A DNA stretch of 64,000 bases from Pratylenchus scribneri (lineage: Eukaryota; Nematoda; Chromadorea; Rhabditida; Pratylenchidae). Below, in pieces: positions 1-16,677 of the stretch (positions are counted from its first letter, which is position 1; every line of letters starts with the position of its first letter). The notes under the pieces are model-generated. The model saw only the letters and a program-made list of their open reading frames with translations. It had not been told where the DNA came from and searched no databases. Where the stretch lies: the NCBI GenBank assembly GCA_030063045.1, contig JAQSEB010000091.1:372001-436000 (forward strand), given 5' to 3'. The position numbers and the translations under genes are program-made.

Positions 1-37
1 GAGTTATAAACATTCGCAACAAATTGCCCGAGGATAA

Positions 38-3831
<3,794 letters not shown>

Positions 3832-3990
3832 AAATTGAATTAAATTTAATAATTATTCATTTCTTCTTTTTTTGTTTGCTGCAAAACATTTTATTTTTCT
3901 GCATATCTTGCCATTTATAAATTTTCGAAAAATATAAAATTTATGCCCAAAAATGCAAAAAAAATGAAGGAACGAAATAAGTTGTTTCAG

Positions 3991-4245
3991 AATTAAAACT
4001 TTCCGGAAAGAACTTAGAATTAAAACTTTCCGGAAAGAACTTAGAATTAAAACTTTCCGGAAAGAACTTAAAATTAAAACTTTCCGGAAAGAACTTAGAT
4101 TAAAACTTTCCGGAAAGAACTTAGATTAAAACTTTCCGGAAGAACTTAGATTAAAACTTTCCGGAAAGAACTTAGAATAAAACTTTCCGGAAAGAATTTA
4201 GAATTAAAACTTTCCGGAAAGAACTTAGAATTAAAACTTTCCGGA
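3991..4245. repeat. Tandem array, 26-27-base unit with TTCCGGAA core
   Basis: About nine head-to-tail copies of a unit reading roughly TTAGAATTAAAACTTTCCGG plus AAAGAAC. Each copy is centred on the palindrome TTCCGGAA. Early copies carry GAATTAAAAC (27 bases) and middle copies GATTAAAAC (26 bases). It runs directly into a second array that shares the CCGGAA core. The same unit recurs inside an intron of sbp-1 about 6 kb downstream. Confidence 0.9.
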
Positions 4246-4640
4246 ATGAAACAAATCTAACCGGAAAATACATCTTTCTGGAATGAAACACAAATCTAAC
4301 CGGAAAACACATCTTTCCGGAATGAAACACAAATTTAACCGGAAAACACATCTTTCCGGAATGAAACACAAATTTAACCGGAAAACACATCTTTCCGGAA
4401 GAAACACAAATTTAACCGAAAAACACATCTTTCCGGAATGAAACACAAATCTAACCGGAAAACACATCTTTCCGGAATGAAACACAAATCTAACCGGAAA
4501 ACACATCTTTCCGGAATGAAACGCAAATCTAACCGGAAAACACATCTTTCCGGAAGAAACACAAATTTAACCGAAAAACACATCTTTCCGGAATGAAATA
4601 CAAATCTAACCGGAAAACACATCTTTCCGGAATGAAACAC
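4246..4640. repeat. Tandem array, 39-base unit with two CCGGAA sites
   Basis: About ten copies of a 39-base unit built from GGAATGAAACACAAATCTAA and CCGGAAAACACATCTTTCC. Copies differ by single bases and a few lost bases (for example around 4397-4402 and 4552-4556). Because 39 is a multiple of 3, the minus strand gives long open frames with a 13-residue repeat. These are by-products of the repeat, not genes. Confidence 0.9.
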
Positions 4641-7460
4641 AAAAATTACTTTCATGATTAAACAATAAAATTTCAATAACCAAAACTTTCACATTGTGAA
4701 ATTCTCTAATTGTGTATTTACAATATTTAAAAGAGAAAGATGGCGAATTAATCTAGGGTAGACGGTAGAATGAATTCCCTTGTTGTAATTGTAAATGACC
4801 CTCCCTATTCCCAAATCCCAATTGAAAAATATGCCATTCATCCTTCATCCATTTCCATTGCCTCAAAGCTCAATCATTCCCTATTGGTCAACTCAAATAA
4901 TGAATGAGTGTGTACTGTACTGGATATCCGGTAATTCAATTAAAATGAAAGAATCAAAGTGAAAGAAATATTTGATATTTGACTTTTAATAATAAATAAT
5001 TAAGCCTCATTTGAATTGAACATTTTTTGTGAATTTTGTGTTTTGATGTACCTTATCAAATAAAATTGATGTGGGAAATTATTTCCCAAAAATAGTTCAC
5101 CCCTTCCCGAATCTTGATTTGCATTTGGCCCCAATTTTTGATCTAACAAAGAATAATAAAATGTTTTGTTTATCAAAGGATCATTAAAAATTCACATTTT
5201 ACTTTCCCAATTCCACCAAAAATGAACAATGATAAATGTTTGAGAGAGTTGATGGACAATAATTGGTAATTAAGGGAACATTTCACATCAAATTTCACAT
5301 TTTGCTTCATCAGCAGAGCACACCCATTATTTTTCGCCGAATTCTTGATCTTTTCTTTTTCCTCCCTTCCTATCCAATAAATATAAAAATTATCAAAAAA
5401 AAAAAAGCCCCATTTTTGATCTGAGGTTCTATTTATTTGAAACAAACAATTTTAATGGGCTCCCTCCCTTCCTCTTCAAACAAACATTTCTAATTTCAAT
5501 CATTGTTTCACTTTTATTCATTCGCTTCACCAAAATGGCCATAATTTGCTAACCGGTAACCTTCTTTCTTTATCTCTGCTTTAGCAATCTTAATTGTCTA
5601 TTTCGATTTGTAAATGTTTTAATTGCAATTTGGAATATTTTTTTCATATTCGAAAAACATCAAAAATTAATATTTTCCCTTTCCTACAGTTATAAATGGA
5701 AGGAAAGTAAAATACGATATTTCACTTATTGGAAATTGGGATAGAAGATAGATAAATTACATAAATTAAGCATAAAATTTTGGATGGATTAAATTAGAAT
5801 TAGAAGGCCATGTGCCAATACTAAATGATTTCCCAATGAAGTATTCCATCCAATTCCAAAAATACCTCTATTTATATTCATTGAAATACTTGCTCATTGG
5901 GTTATTTAATGAATTTTAAAAACAACAAATTCATTCCCAATCCTTTCCACCATTTCTCACGTGAATTTGGTCCCTCATAAAAAGAGGGAAGGAAAGGATT
6001 GATTGGGAGTCCATCTTCTAATTAGGTTTTATTATTAATTGGCCTATTAATTTTTTGTTCCCTTATTTTTGTGTTATGTTCAACAGGTAAATGGAAATGT
6101 TGAAGACTGCTTCAAGGCCAAAAGGTGCATCTCTTTCTTTTTGTCCATGTAGTAACTAATCAACAAAAATTCAATTCCAATCCATTTCTATTATTTTTTG
6201 GTATATTTTCATTGTTATTGTCAAGGAGCAATTGGTGCCATTATTGCTAATTTGACCAAATCCACCAAATCAGCGTGCTTTCTTTTGCTTGATCCTTTTT
6301 ATATTTTTGTCAAAATCATGGGCATTTTTTATGTTTGCTTTTCATGCAAACATACTGAACAAATTGGCAATAACTATAAGGAGAAACACGCGAATTTGGC
6401 ATGCACATTTTCCTGAATTGCCTCCAAAATCAACCCCCAATCATTTGACCACCCATCCATCCATCCAATTCCAATTAATTGGCCTCAATATCAAAAAAGC
6501 TAAGAGTTAATTTTCTCGATGTGCTTTGCTGCCAACCACTTTCCATCATTAAGGGTCATGCCCCCATCATCAATTCCTTATCAGAATTTTATTATCAATT
6601 TTTGCTGCTTTTCCATCCATCCATTCCAATGTCATTCCCTCTTTAAAATGCTTCACATTTATCTTCCATTTCCCATTTTTACATCGAATTTTGTCCATTC
6701 ACATTTTCATTTTTTTCCAATTTAGCAAAGATATTTAAAAATATGGCTAAATTTAATTTAAAAAATATAAAATAGATTTGATTAGCCTCTCATATCTATC
6801 CAACAAAATTTACTATCAAATATTAGCATTTACTAATAGACAAAAACAAAACAATTTTGGCATCATTGAATAGGAGTCATTGATCAAGATGGATAAAAAT
6901 AAGTGGATTTGATAGAAATTGCAAATATTTATTTCCAAAAATTAAGAAATAGGCTAATGTGTTGGGCAGTTTTCAATTTTGGTTATAACGTTCTGTGGAC
7001 AAGTTCACTTGTTCATTTGATATCAAAATGTTGTCCATAATACGATTAATCCAACGGTATAAATGTTTATTTAGGCATAAAAATCGGATACAACTCCGAA
7101 TCTACTAAATCCACGAACATCTCTCCTTTCATGCCCTTATCAAAATTCTTCCAATTTCTCCCCCATTTTTATTATCATCACCGTTCATTCTTTGTCCCCA
7201 ACATTTTGTTCCTTCATTCGTTCTTCACAACAAATTCTGCAAAATTCATCATCATTTTCCCCTCCCATTTTCCATTCCTTGCCAAAATCGCGTGCAATTC
7301 ATCATATTCTTCACCGATTATTCTCTTTTATTTTTTTTTGCAATTTAATCGCATCCATTCTTTTCCTTTTACGGCCAAAATAATGTGTTACTCCCAAATT
7401 ACCTTTTGCCAATTTCCCTCTTTCTTTTTATTAATGAATTCCATTTTAAATTTTTGATAT

Positions 7461-7493
7461 TTTCATTTAGCTTTGAAAAAAAGTTGCGCAAAA
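7461..7493 (+). promoter_or_regulatory. 3' splice acceptor before the sbp-1 start, likely SL trans-splice site
   Basis: TTTCATTTAG ends at 7470, then 23 bases lead to the ATG at 7494. A pyrimidine-rich acceptor directly before a start codon is typical of spliced-leader addition in nematodes. It could instead be the acceptor of a conventional intron in the 5' UTR. Confidence 0.45.
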
Positions 7494-10400
7494 ATGCATT
7501 TGGATTTAGAAGCGGATGCGGAAATGGCAACAACAACTAAAATGGCGGGGGCTGAAATGATTGCGGAAGCAGACGAAACCGTAACAAAATTTCAAAGAGA
7601 AGAAGAAATCATCATTCCTTCGGGGGAAAAGGACAACAAAAATGTTGCTCCTTCGGTGGCCACAAGCCCATCCTTCCTAATGGCCGATCCATTCCTTGCC
7701 CTTCAAAATGATTTGGACGATGTTAGCGGTGAGTGCCCAACCAAATTTCCCTTTTCGGATAGAATAAAATCAAATAAACCCCCTCCCTTTTCACTTCTAA
7801 TGTGGCCATTTTACATTACACTCGACGAAAATTTTTATTACTAGGAGGAATTTATTTTGAGGGAATGGCCACTTGATGATTGACTGATAAAATAATTACC
7901 TAATAATCAAAAATCAATTTTGGCTCTCTCGGAATTTTAAAATGGAAATAGGTATGATATTTATGAAAAGGGAGCAAGGGGACAAACCCATTAATTTATG
8001 GTAAAAATTAATATGCAATTCTTGCAGAAGTGATCAAACACAATTTGGTGGCCGATGAGCATTTGTTGATGAGTGCCACCAATTCACCTTCCCAAGCAGC
8101 AGATGCCAATGGCCATCCACAATCGGCCAAATTCGAAATGGAAATGTCTTCGCCAGAGAGTCGGGATGGCTCATTGCCTGTAAGCCAAAATCTATTAACA
8201 AAATGGATGGATTCCCTAGTGCCTATATTCTCCTCAATTCCATAATTCACCCTGAGGGTCCTTCAGAATCTTTTGTACCGTAATCCTCAGTCAGGGTCCA
8301 TACTGAAGCAGTAATAAAAGAAAGAAACATTGGTTTTTCACCAATGATTTTTCAATCAAAATTTTCAGCGGGAATTCATGGAGGAGGATCCCAGTAAACA
8401 ACGTCAAATTGGCCACATTTTGCATCTACTTCAACAACCAGAAAATGCCAATAATAACCATCAACAACAACAACAAATTACCCCATCTGTCACGAATTTT
8501 GACCAACATTTTGAATTGTCCCCAATGGCGGCGGCCACAAATTCGCCAAACAGTCTTTTACAATATACATTTCCTGGGAGCCAGCAATCTGCAGATCCAA
8601 TGATCGGAGGCGGAGGCCCCGCACCAATAAGTCCGGAAATAATCCATGGAAGAATGCCTTTTGGTGGACAAGGTGGGTGTGAGCGAAATTGGGGGTATAG
8701 GCGATTGTTTCTTTTTGGTTTTTGCCAATAGTTCACTGAAGTTATAGTAAATTTAATTAGGTGATGTATTATTTGGAAGGAATAAATTTCCTCTACAAAG
8801 TAGCTATATTAAATTCAAAATTATTTGTAGAAAAATGCTTTTTCCGTTTTCTTCAATCAAATTGAATTATTCCTCTTCTAATTAAAATTTTTGCAAATAA
8901 TTTCTCTTTAAATTAATATACTATTTTGTAGAAAAAAAAATAAGGCCTTCAATTGATATATTATAAAATGGATAATAGACTTGTTTGAGCTATGACTAAA
9001 AAGCTTAAGAAATTACTAATCGTTAGTCCTCCTTTCAACGATTTGGGCATTTTAGTTGATTTTAACCGAGATTTTTTAAAGGAGAAATGATGGCAATGTC
9101 CATCAGTCCATCACAAATACATCAACAACAAATTGACCAACATTTCCCACATTATTCACAAATTGATGAGCAACATCAGAATTGGTCACATTTTCGGCCA
9201 CAAATGCCAATTATTGAGGATGAATCGCCACCACCCGTTGAACCGAATTTTAGCGGCGGAATTTTGAGTGGTGGAATAAAGCAGGAAATGTTACTGACAA
9301 TGGAGCAAAGGCAGCAGGGATTTGAGGCACCAGCACCACCCGAAAATGAGGCGGTGGCAGCAAAAAATGAATTAATTCGAATGTTGTTGGAAATGAGTCC
9401 TCAAGAAGTAATAATATGTTTTTGGGATCATTAAAGTTACCAATTAATCCAGCTTGAACATTTACGTGCATCTAGAAATCATCAACGAATTGCCTCCTCC
9501 ACTTCATTCCAACATCAGGCATCATTCAATGCCGCAGGCCCAAATCACCAACCGCAATTTAGTCAGCCAATTTTCATCCAAACTGGGCCAAACCATCCTC
9601 CTCCACCAATGTTCCTTCAACCGCAACAAAATAGCCCACCATTGGATCCGCCACCACCCAACGTCATTGTTGGGCCCCAACTATTCCAAATGGACAATAA
9701 TAATTGCATTTTGCAAGGACCACCACATCAATATGTGGGTGGCCACTTTACGGAATATCCAATTGGGCCAATGGGAATGCAGGTCGGCACCATTCTTCAC
9801 ATTCTTGCCAATCAGTATCATCCATTTTGTAGATCCAATCCTCTGGCCCAGTCCATTTCTATCCTTCGCCAACTGGTTCCACCGCATTAACATCGCCAAT
9901 CAGCAATGATGGCTTTCCAAGTTTGGCACCTAGTGAATTCCTGGAGGAAGAATCGGCGATGGAAGAAATTTGGACGGATGGAGAAATGTTGGGAGGAGGA
10001 AATTATGGAGAAAATGATGAAGAAGGAGATGAGCGAATTGGCACAACAAATGGCGGTGGCCAAAAAAGCCAAGGCGGAAGGAGGAGAGCACATAAAACGG
10101 AGCGAAGGACGGCACACAATTTGATCGAGAAAAAATATCGATGCTCAATAAATGATCGAATAAATCAATTGAAGGAAATGTTGGCAACAGAAGAACAACA
10201 AAAAGTATGTGGAGAAGGAAATGAGGGAATAATAATAATTCAAATTAGAGCCAATACTATCCCTGCTGGAATATGGCATTGTTTTCATTTTAATATTAAA
10301 TTTTATAGTTACAAAAGAGTAGGGGAAAATTGTGATCTATGCATTTTGCCTTTTTTCAGGAGAATACCGGAAAGAAAAATAAACTTTCCGGAAAGAACTT

Positions 10401-13400
10401 AGATTAAAACTTACCGGAAAGAACTTAGATTAAAACTTTCCGGAAAGAAAAATAAACTTTCCGGAAAGAACTTAGATTAAAACATACCGGAAAGAAAAAT
10501 AAACTTTCCGGAAAGAACTTAGATTAAAACTTACCGGAAAGAAAAATAAACTTTCCGGAAAGAAAAATAAACTTTCCGGAAAGAACTTAGATTAAAACTT
10601 ACCGGAAAGAAAAATAAACTTACCGGAAAGAAAAATAAACTTTCCGGAAAGAACTTAGATTAAAACTTACCGGAAAGAAAAATAAACTTTCCGTAAAGAA
10701 AAATAAACTTTCCGGAAATAACTTAGATTAAAACTTACCGGAAAAAAATAAACTTTCCGGAAAGAAAAATAAACTTTCCGGAAAGAACTTAGATTAAAAC
10801 TTTCCGGAAAGAAAAATAAACTTTCCGGAAAGAACTTAGATTAAAACTTACCGGAAAGAAAAATAAACTTTCCGGAAAGAACTTAGATTAAAACTTTCCG
10901 GAAAGAACTTAGATTAAAACTTTCCGGAAAGAAAAATAAACTTTCCGGAAAGAACTTAGATTAAAACTTACCGGAAAGAAAAATAAACTTTCCGGAAAGT
11001 AAAATAAACTTTCCGGAAAGAAAAATAAACTTTCCGGAAAGAACTTAGATTAAAACTTTCCGGAAAAAACTTAGAATTAAATCTTTGCGGAAAAAAGCAG
11101 AATTACTATTACTACCTTCATAATTTTTTACAATTCTCAAAAAAATCTATATCAACAATCCATTAAGTTGAAAACAATTTTAAAGAATTATGCAGGGGTA
11201 ATAGTTTTCGCCCAAATCTGTTAGCATAACCGGAATGTATAATAAGAAAATAATAAATTATTTTGAAGTTGAGCAAATCGGCAACATTACGCCGGGCGGT
11301 TGACCACATTTTATCGTTACGATCGAAGAATTCGGAATTGGCAAATGAGAATGTTCGACTGCGACAAACATTGGAAATGGCTGGAATTGCACCGCCCACA
11401 ACTGCCCGTCTTCCATCCCCGGCCCAACAAAGGGCGGCAATGCGCGGTGGGAAACAACAACAAAATGAGCATCATTCGGCCAACGGCAAAAATGTTCTTT
11501 GACAATCTCCCTTTTATTTGGTACTTGTCTACTTCCGGTCCCCTCTCAATTTTCTATCATTTATTTTTTCGACTTTTTCGTTATTTTTATCTAATTTTAT
11601 GCCATAAAACATGAATTATGATATTTTTAACAACCTATGGGGTGACCAAAAGTAAACAAGTTCCCACCACCCATTTCTACCTTTTCTTCCCTAAATTCCT
11701 TCTGAATTTAGCCCCGAGGCCGCTTGATATCGAAGAAGGGGACGACGGCCACAATTCCCGGCGGGCCCAGAGACCAATCCCGTGTGACCCTTTGTGTTTT
11801 TATGTTCCTTTTGCTTGCCTTCAACCCATTGTCAATGTTTTTTGCCCATTCCGGCAATGCCTTGGACCAATCGGAAGGCCAACAACATTTTGCCACCAAT
11901 CATCGAACATTGGTTGCCACCGATGACCAATTTAATGGTCAATTTGGTGGCCAAGGTGGGCACATTTTAATTGCACATTTATATTCGGCATAAATAGAGC
12001 CTGCTCTCATCCAACAATCCACCCACACAAATCGACCTGCCGAAGAAGCCTCCAACAATTTTTGGCGGTCCTCTTCGCCTCCTTGGTTTCGTCAATGTTT
12101 CATTTGGCTACTCAATTCCCTCTTCGTTTTTGCCATCCTAAATCGGCTTCTAGTCTCGGGCGAACCGGTTAGCCAAAACACATCTTGGACCATGAAAATT
12201 TTTTGTGCCTCTTTAAGGTTGCCGATCGTCGTTCCCCTCGATGGGGTGCTTTTCTTGAAACGAGGCGAAAAGCAGGCCAAGCTGTGGCCGCCGGTAATTG
12301 GAAAGAGGCCCAACGAGAATTGGATGAATCACTTCAGGTTGGCCTTATACTTGGGGAATTCTCGAAAATTTTGGTATTTTAAATTTAGTTGCTGGAAAGA
12401 CAATTGCCTTCATCTGGAGGGGTTGATGAATGGATGTCATTGACTTGGCAGGTGAATAAAGGAATACGATTAAACTAGTTAATTTGGCATAATCCAAAAA
12501 CTAATTAATAAAGATTTTGGGATTTATAATTTAGGTTTAAGGGAATAGATTTAGGCCAAAAGAAGACGATTGAACCGGGATACAGGCAATTCTTTGGCCA
12601 TAACTCAACAAGGAAGCAATAAATTCTAGTAGGCGATAAGCCATTAGAAAGCTCTAAATGCCGGCATAAAAGTCACCTTACTAATTTTTGATGCCTTAAA
12701 GCAATTTGTAAGATAAGCGGATTTTCATCTAAAAATCAAGTTTAATAAACTCAAAGTCATATAAACTACTATTAATTGAAGTAAAAGAAACTATTTTAAT
12801 ACCACTTTATAGAGGACATTTTGGGCTTTAAAATGGTATATCACTTTCCAAAATTGGCTAATGACACTCTGGATTATGGTCCAAAACTAATGCAAAGTCC
12901 TTTACATGGTTTAAGCATGAAGCTAAATCTTATGGGCTAGGCCAAATAATTTGCATTGTTGCCAGCTCTCAAGAAATATTCATGGCTAAAATAATAAACT
13001 TCTCCCTTCCTCCATCGAAATAGATTATTCGTCATTTGCTAAATGTCCTTTGGATTGGCCGTTGGTTTGCAAGGCGCAGAAGACCCAGTGTTCAATCTCA
13101 AAAATGGGTATGCCGGAGTCATGCGGCCACAGCAATGGTCTACCATCAACTTCATCAACTCCATTTGCTCGGGGTTGACGGAATTGGGTAAATATTTGAT
13201 AATTCGTAAGATTGTCTATTCTATTCTACGTCGACTGAACCTATTTTTAAAGTTTAATTTGAATCCTATTACTTGAAAAGATATTTAGTATTTATGACAT
13301 TTCCTTGGAAATTTTTTGGCCATAGCTTTTTTCTGCTTCATTTGAATTGAATAAACTCAAATTGGTTAATTTCAGTTTGACCCAAGGAGGCGCTCTGAAT

Positions 13401-15349
13401 TTAGCATTGTTGGCTGCAAATTTGGCCGAATCTGCCGGATCATCCGCAATTTCACATGCACTTCGCGCCGAAATTTATGCCTGTGCCGGAATTCGTTGTC
13501 GTCTGTGCATGCCAAAATGGATTAGACGAATCATTTCGGGATACTTTTTCCGTCGTGCAAAGTTAGCCAAAATTTGGGATGGACAAAATTTACTTCTTTT
13601 ATTGCCAGAAGGCATGTTTCAAAAAGCCAACGATTGGAGGGCACCCAAATGAATTCACTCCAATGGCTTTTTCATCCATTGGCCCGTCGATTTTTGGCCG
13701 ATCCTCAGCGAATTGGGGAAATTTTACGCGAAACTGGGGCACAAAAAACACCAAATTTCCCATTCTCCAATTCGGCACAATCACGTTGGCTTAAACCAAG
13801 GGGATTTATTCCATAAATATATCGGTGAATTTTTCAGCAAAACCCGTCGAAGTTTTGCGAGATTCCTTCAAAATTCATTTGTTGAATGGCCTCCTGGCAA
13901 TGGTGGATTCGAGTGAGGGAAATTTCCGAGTGGCCGATTTTGTGGAACAATCCCAATTATTACTCCAAATTTGTCTGGCCGATGTTGGATGGAATGGAGC
14001 CGGATGGAATAATTATTCTGGGTCAGAAGAGGAAGAAGAAGTGGGCAAAGAGGAGGAAACGGCAAATGGCAATGAATTGGAGGAACAGGGCAAGTCAAAT
14101 TTAATGCGAGAAATATTAATTTGTTGAAAAGAATATTAAGATTGTGAAAAGGTTTTAACGGATGAAAAGTTTATCCCAGGGCAATAAATTTTATACTCAA
14201 TGGGTCGATCTCGTCAAGAGGCGTCATTTGATTATGTTTTTGGCTTGGGTTTAACCAATTTCTAACTTAGTTTTGAACCTCTAAACCATTTAATACCCTT
14301 TAATTGTTGACAAAACCATAATAAATTATATACAATTCCATGCGCTTGACCAGCTCTTTCCAATTTTGGGTATATGGTTTGTCAATTTAGAATAAACTCT
14401 TCTTAAACCATTATAATTACCAAATCCATGTCCATCCAATTTTTCTCCATTTTTAGCACTTTTTGACTTGCTTTCGCCCACTGGCTCCCAAGGCGATGAA
14501 TTTTGCAATTGGTGGGCAAATTTGTTGAGCGGTGCCCTTCATTGGCGTCATGGCGATTTGGCCCGTGCCCGGCAACATTGTGCCGTTGTCCGAAAATGCC
14601 CAAAAGAATTGGGCCAAAAGTGACCTATCAAATTTTGGAATAAAAATAATTTCCCTCCTCAAATTCAGTGATTTGGCTTTGGCTGTTGGTTTGGCCTTTT
14701 GTTCGCGTAAAATTTGCCTAGAAGATCGCCGAAAGGGAGCATGGGCCGAAATGGTTTTGCTACATACCCAAAGGGCATTTGCCCATTTACAAAGGGCCGA
14801 TCGACATTGCCAATGGAGGAAAGGCGAACAAAATTGGCAAAGCACTTTGAAAATTCAGGCACAAATTTGAAAGCCTAAATCCCCCAATTTTACCCATCAA
14901 ATTTCAGCGTCATTTTCGACTAATTTCATGCCAATGGCTTCTTTCTTCCCTTCTCGACCTTTGCTCATTTTCCATTGGTCCTGGCCAAGAAGTGCCATTG
15001 GAAGTTCGACGCATTTATTCCGGCATCATGATTAAAATGGAGGCCGAAGGCGTTGATGGGATTGAGCCTAAAAAGGTGTGCCAATTCTTCTTATTTGATT
15101 ATAATTTATTTTTTAATCAATTATAAATAAAAATTGAGAATTTTGAATATTCAGTTGGCCATGTTCCGTCATTTGGGCCAAACAATTTGTGGCATTATTT
15201 TTGTTGAGAATGCCGATGATTCACCTAATCGACTTTCCCCATCGCCGGCCCCTTCCTCAATTGGTTCTTCCTTCAATCTTGGATTGCCCAGCAGCAGCCA
15301 ACAACGAAAGAACACAATTGAAATGTTGCGGACTGAACAACAACAATAA
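7494..15349 (+). CDS. sbp-1: Sterol regulatory element binding protein (SREBP)
   Basis: Membrane-anchored bHLH-zip transcription factor controlling lipid genes. Exons read: 7494-7728, 8028-8179, 8369-8672, 9082-9407, 9453-9782, 9833-10204, 11269-11493, 11712-11955, 11998-12167, 12218-12337, 12389-12451, 13024-13187, 13376-13561, 13609-13782, then from 13839, about 14458, about 14669, about 14908 and 15154 to the stop at 15349. The N-terminus has an acidic [14 protein letters not shown] segment like the C. elegans activation region. A Gln/Pro/His-rich region follows. Next comes the basic region [19 protein letters not shown], with the SREBP-specific Tyr, then helix 2 [15 protein letters not shown] and a zipper. 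There are two membrane spans (around [15 protein letters not shown] and [15 protein letters not shown]) and a long C-terminal regulatory domain ([29 protein letters not shown]). All domains are present in order. Confidence 0.95.
10361..11095. repeat. TTCCGGAA tandem array inside an sbp-1 intron
   Basis: About 735 bases of two interleaved modules: AAAATAAACTTTCCGGAAAG (20 bases) and AACTTAGATTAAAACTT-(T/A)CCGGAAAG (about 26 bases). They are arranged irregularly and contain more than 25 CCGGAA cores. The array fills most of the intron 10205-11268, which separates the codons for bHLH helix 1/loop from helix 2. The 26-base module matches the array at 3991-4245, so both arrays belong to one family. 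Variants TTACCGGAA and TTCCGTAA occur in places. Confidence 0.92.
12588..12890. repeat. Dispersed ~300-base element with terminal inverted repeats, copy 1
   Basis: Starts at TTTGGCCATAACTCAACAAG and ends near GGATTATGGTCCAAAAC, whose complement, GTTTTGGACCATAATCC, resembles the start. The inner block GAGGACATTTTGGGCTTT followed by a TATATCACTTTCC-like string is shared with the copies at about 17220 and 19211. It lies in the sbp-1 intron 12452-13023. It has no coding capacity, so a MITE-like non-autonomous element is the best description. Confidence 0.6.
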
Positions 15350-16677
15350 AATTTGTCTTTTTTCAATTTATTTGCCTTTAAAATGTGCCCAATTCTTCAT
15401 AGGGCAATTTTCCCAATTCCATTTATGCCTCAATCATCAAACAAATATCCAAATATATTCCAATTGTGCCATTTTTGTACATTATTCAATATTCTTATGC
15501 TCATTCTATTCATTTATTCCCCAATTAAATATATAGCAATAAAATATTCACAATTCTCTTAATTATTATTATAAGGGAAAATGCCATTTTCCGTCCAAAT
15601 TCCCTTTGCAAACATTTCAATATTTATTTGAATTCCCGTGCCATTTTTTATTCAGCTCAATTCAATTTTTGTTCAAAACAAATCATTTATTTATTTTATT
15701 AATATTTATTTAGTAAAAGAATTATATAATTAATTCATTTTTTGCCGCCGTGATCATTCATTAATGTGCCATTTAATCATTTTATTCAATTATATTAATA
15801 ACAATAAATAATCCATAAATAATGATAACAAAGCCATTACAGTTTTTCATGTCCTCGAAAGGAATTTATGATTAACCTTCAGGGTATATTTTTTGAAGGG
15901 TGTGGATACGATAACTTAAACATATAGAGTATAGAGTAGGTAGGTATATTTAAAATTAATACAGGGTGGAATAATGTAATTAAAATAGATTTGTGAATTT
16001 AATGGAAATAAAATAATTAAAAAAGTTCCATTATAAGCTTCTAATAACTGATTTATTTCACTTTTTAAGGGATACCATTTTTAGGTGGTCATATTCAAAA
16101 TTAAATTTAAAAAAAGGGAAATTCAATTTAATATAATATCTTATTCGCCATTATAAAATATTAGGAAAAAAACTCTTTCATTTAATTAAAATTAACAAAT
16201 TCTATTAATTGCTTTTGATAAAGAAATTTGCTATTAAATTTCTTTTATTCCTTCTTTTTTAATTTCTCCAAATTTATTATTTATATTTATTTCATTTCAA
16301 TAAAAATACATTTGTCTTGTTTTTGCTCTTTGTATCGAAAAAATTACAACAATAAAAGAAAGTAAAATACAAAAAAATAAAAATAAGGAAATCACATGAG
16401 ACAAAGGGAAAAAATGAATGGGAAAGGCCAATTTATTTGGACACAAAAATGAAGAAAAGGGGGATAATCGGGAAAAGGGCAGAATGGAAGGGAAAAGGAA
16501 AACAACACCGGCGGGAGAAGGTTGTTTTGATACCAAATTTGGAAGAAATTAAACCGGTTTAAAATTAGAAAAACTACACAAAAGGAAGGAATGTGTCCTT
16601 TGAGAAAAGGAGAATATGCAGATGAGAAACCTTAAAACCCGCATATTCCCTCGAAAAATGGCAAAAATGGGCAAAAT
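15350..16677. other. Convergent intergenic region between sbp-1 and the B56 gene
   Basis: Very AT-rich DNA (long stretches of A/T with few G/C) separating the 3' ends of two convergent genes. AATAAA-like strings are present in both directions, for example around 15527-15542 (+), and would serve as polyadenylation signals. I see no gene here. Confidence 0.6.

Larger units (their letters stand above)
3832..7470. other. Non-coding stretch between P5CS and sbp-1
   Basis: No reading frame here looks like a protein. Those present are short, rich in Phe, His and Ser, and follow AT-rich pyrimidine tracts. The stretch holds two adjacent tandem arrays (about 3991-4640). The rest is unique AT-rich DNA that probably includes the sbp-1 promoter and possibly untranslated 5' exons. 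I see no clear promoter element. Confidence 0.6.

Noticed and set aside
4172..4676. Overlapping minus-strand open frames with a CFPVRFVFHSGKM-like repeat
   Set aside because: Produced by the 39-base tandem repeat staying open in several phases; no start context, splice sites or flanking coding sequence.
6198..7457. Series of plus-strand frames before sbp-1
   Set aside because: Phe/His/Ser-rich translation of pyrimidine-rich DNA; no similarity to the SREBP N-terminus, which starts cleanly at 7494.
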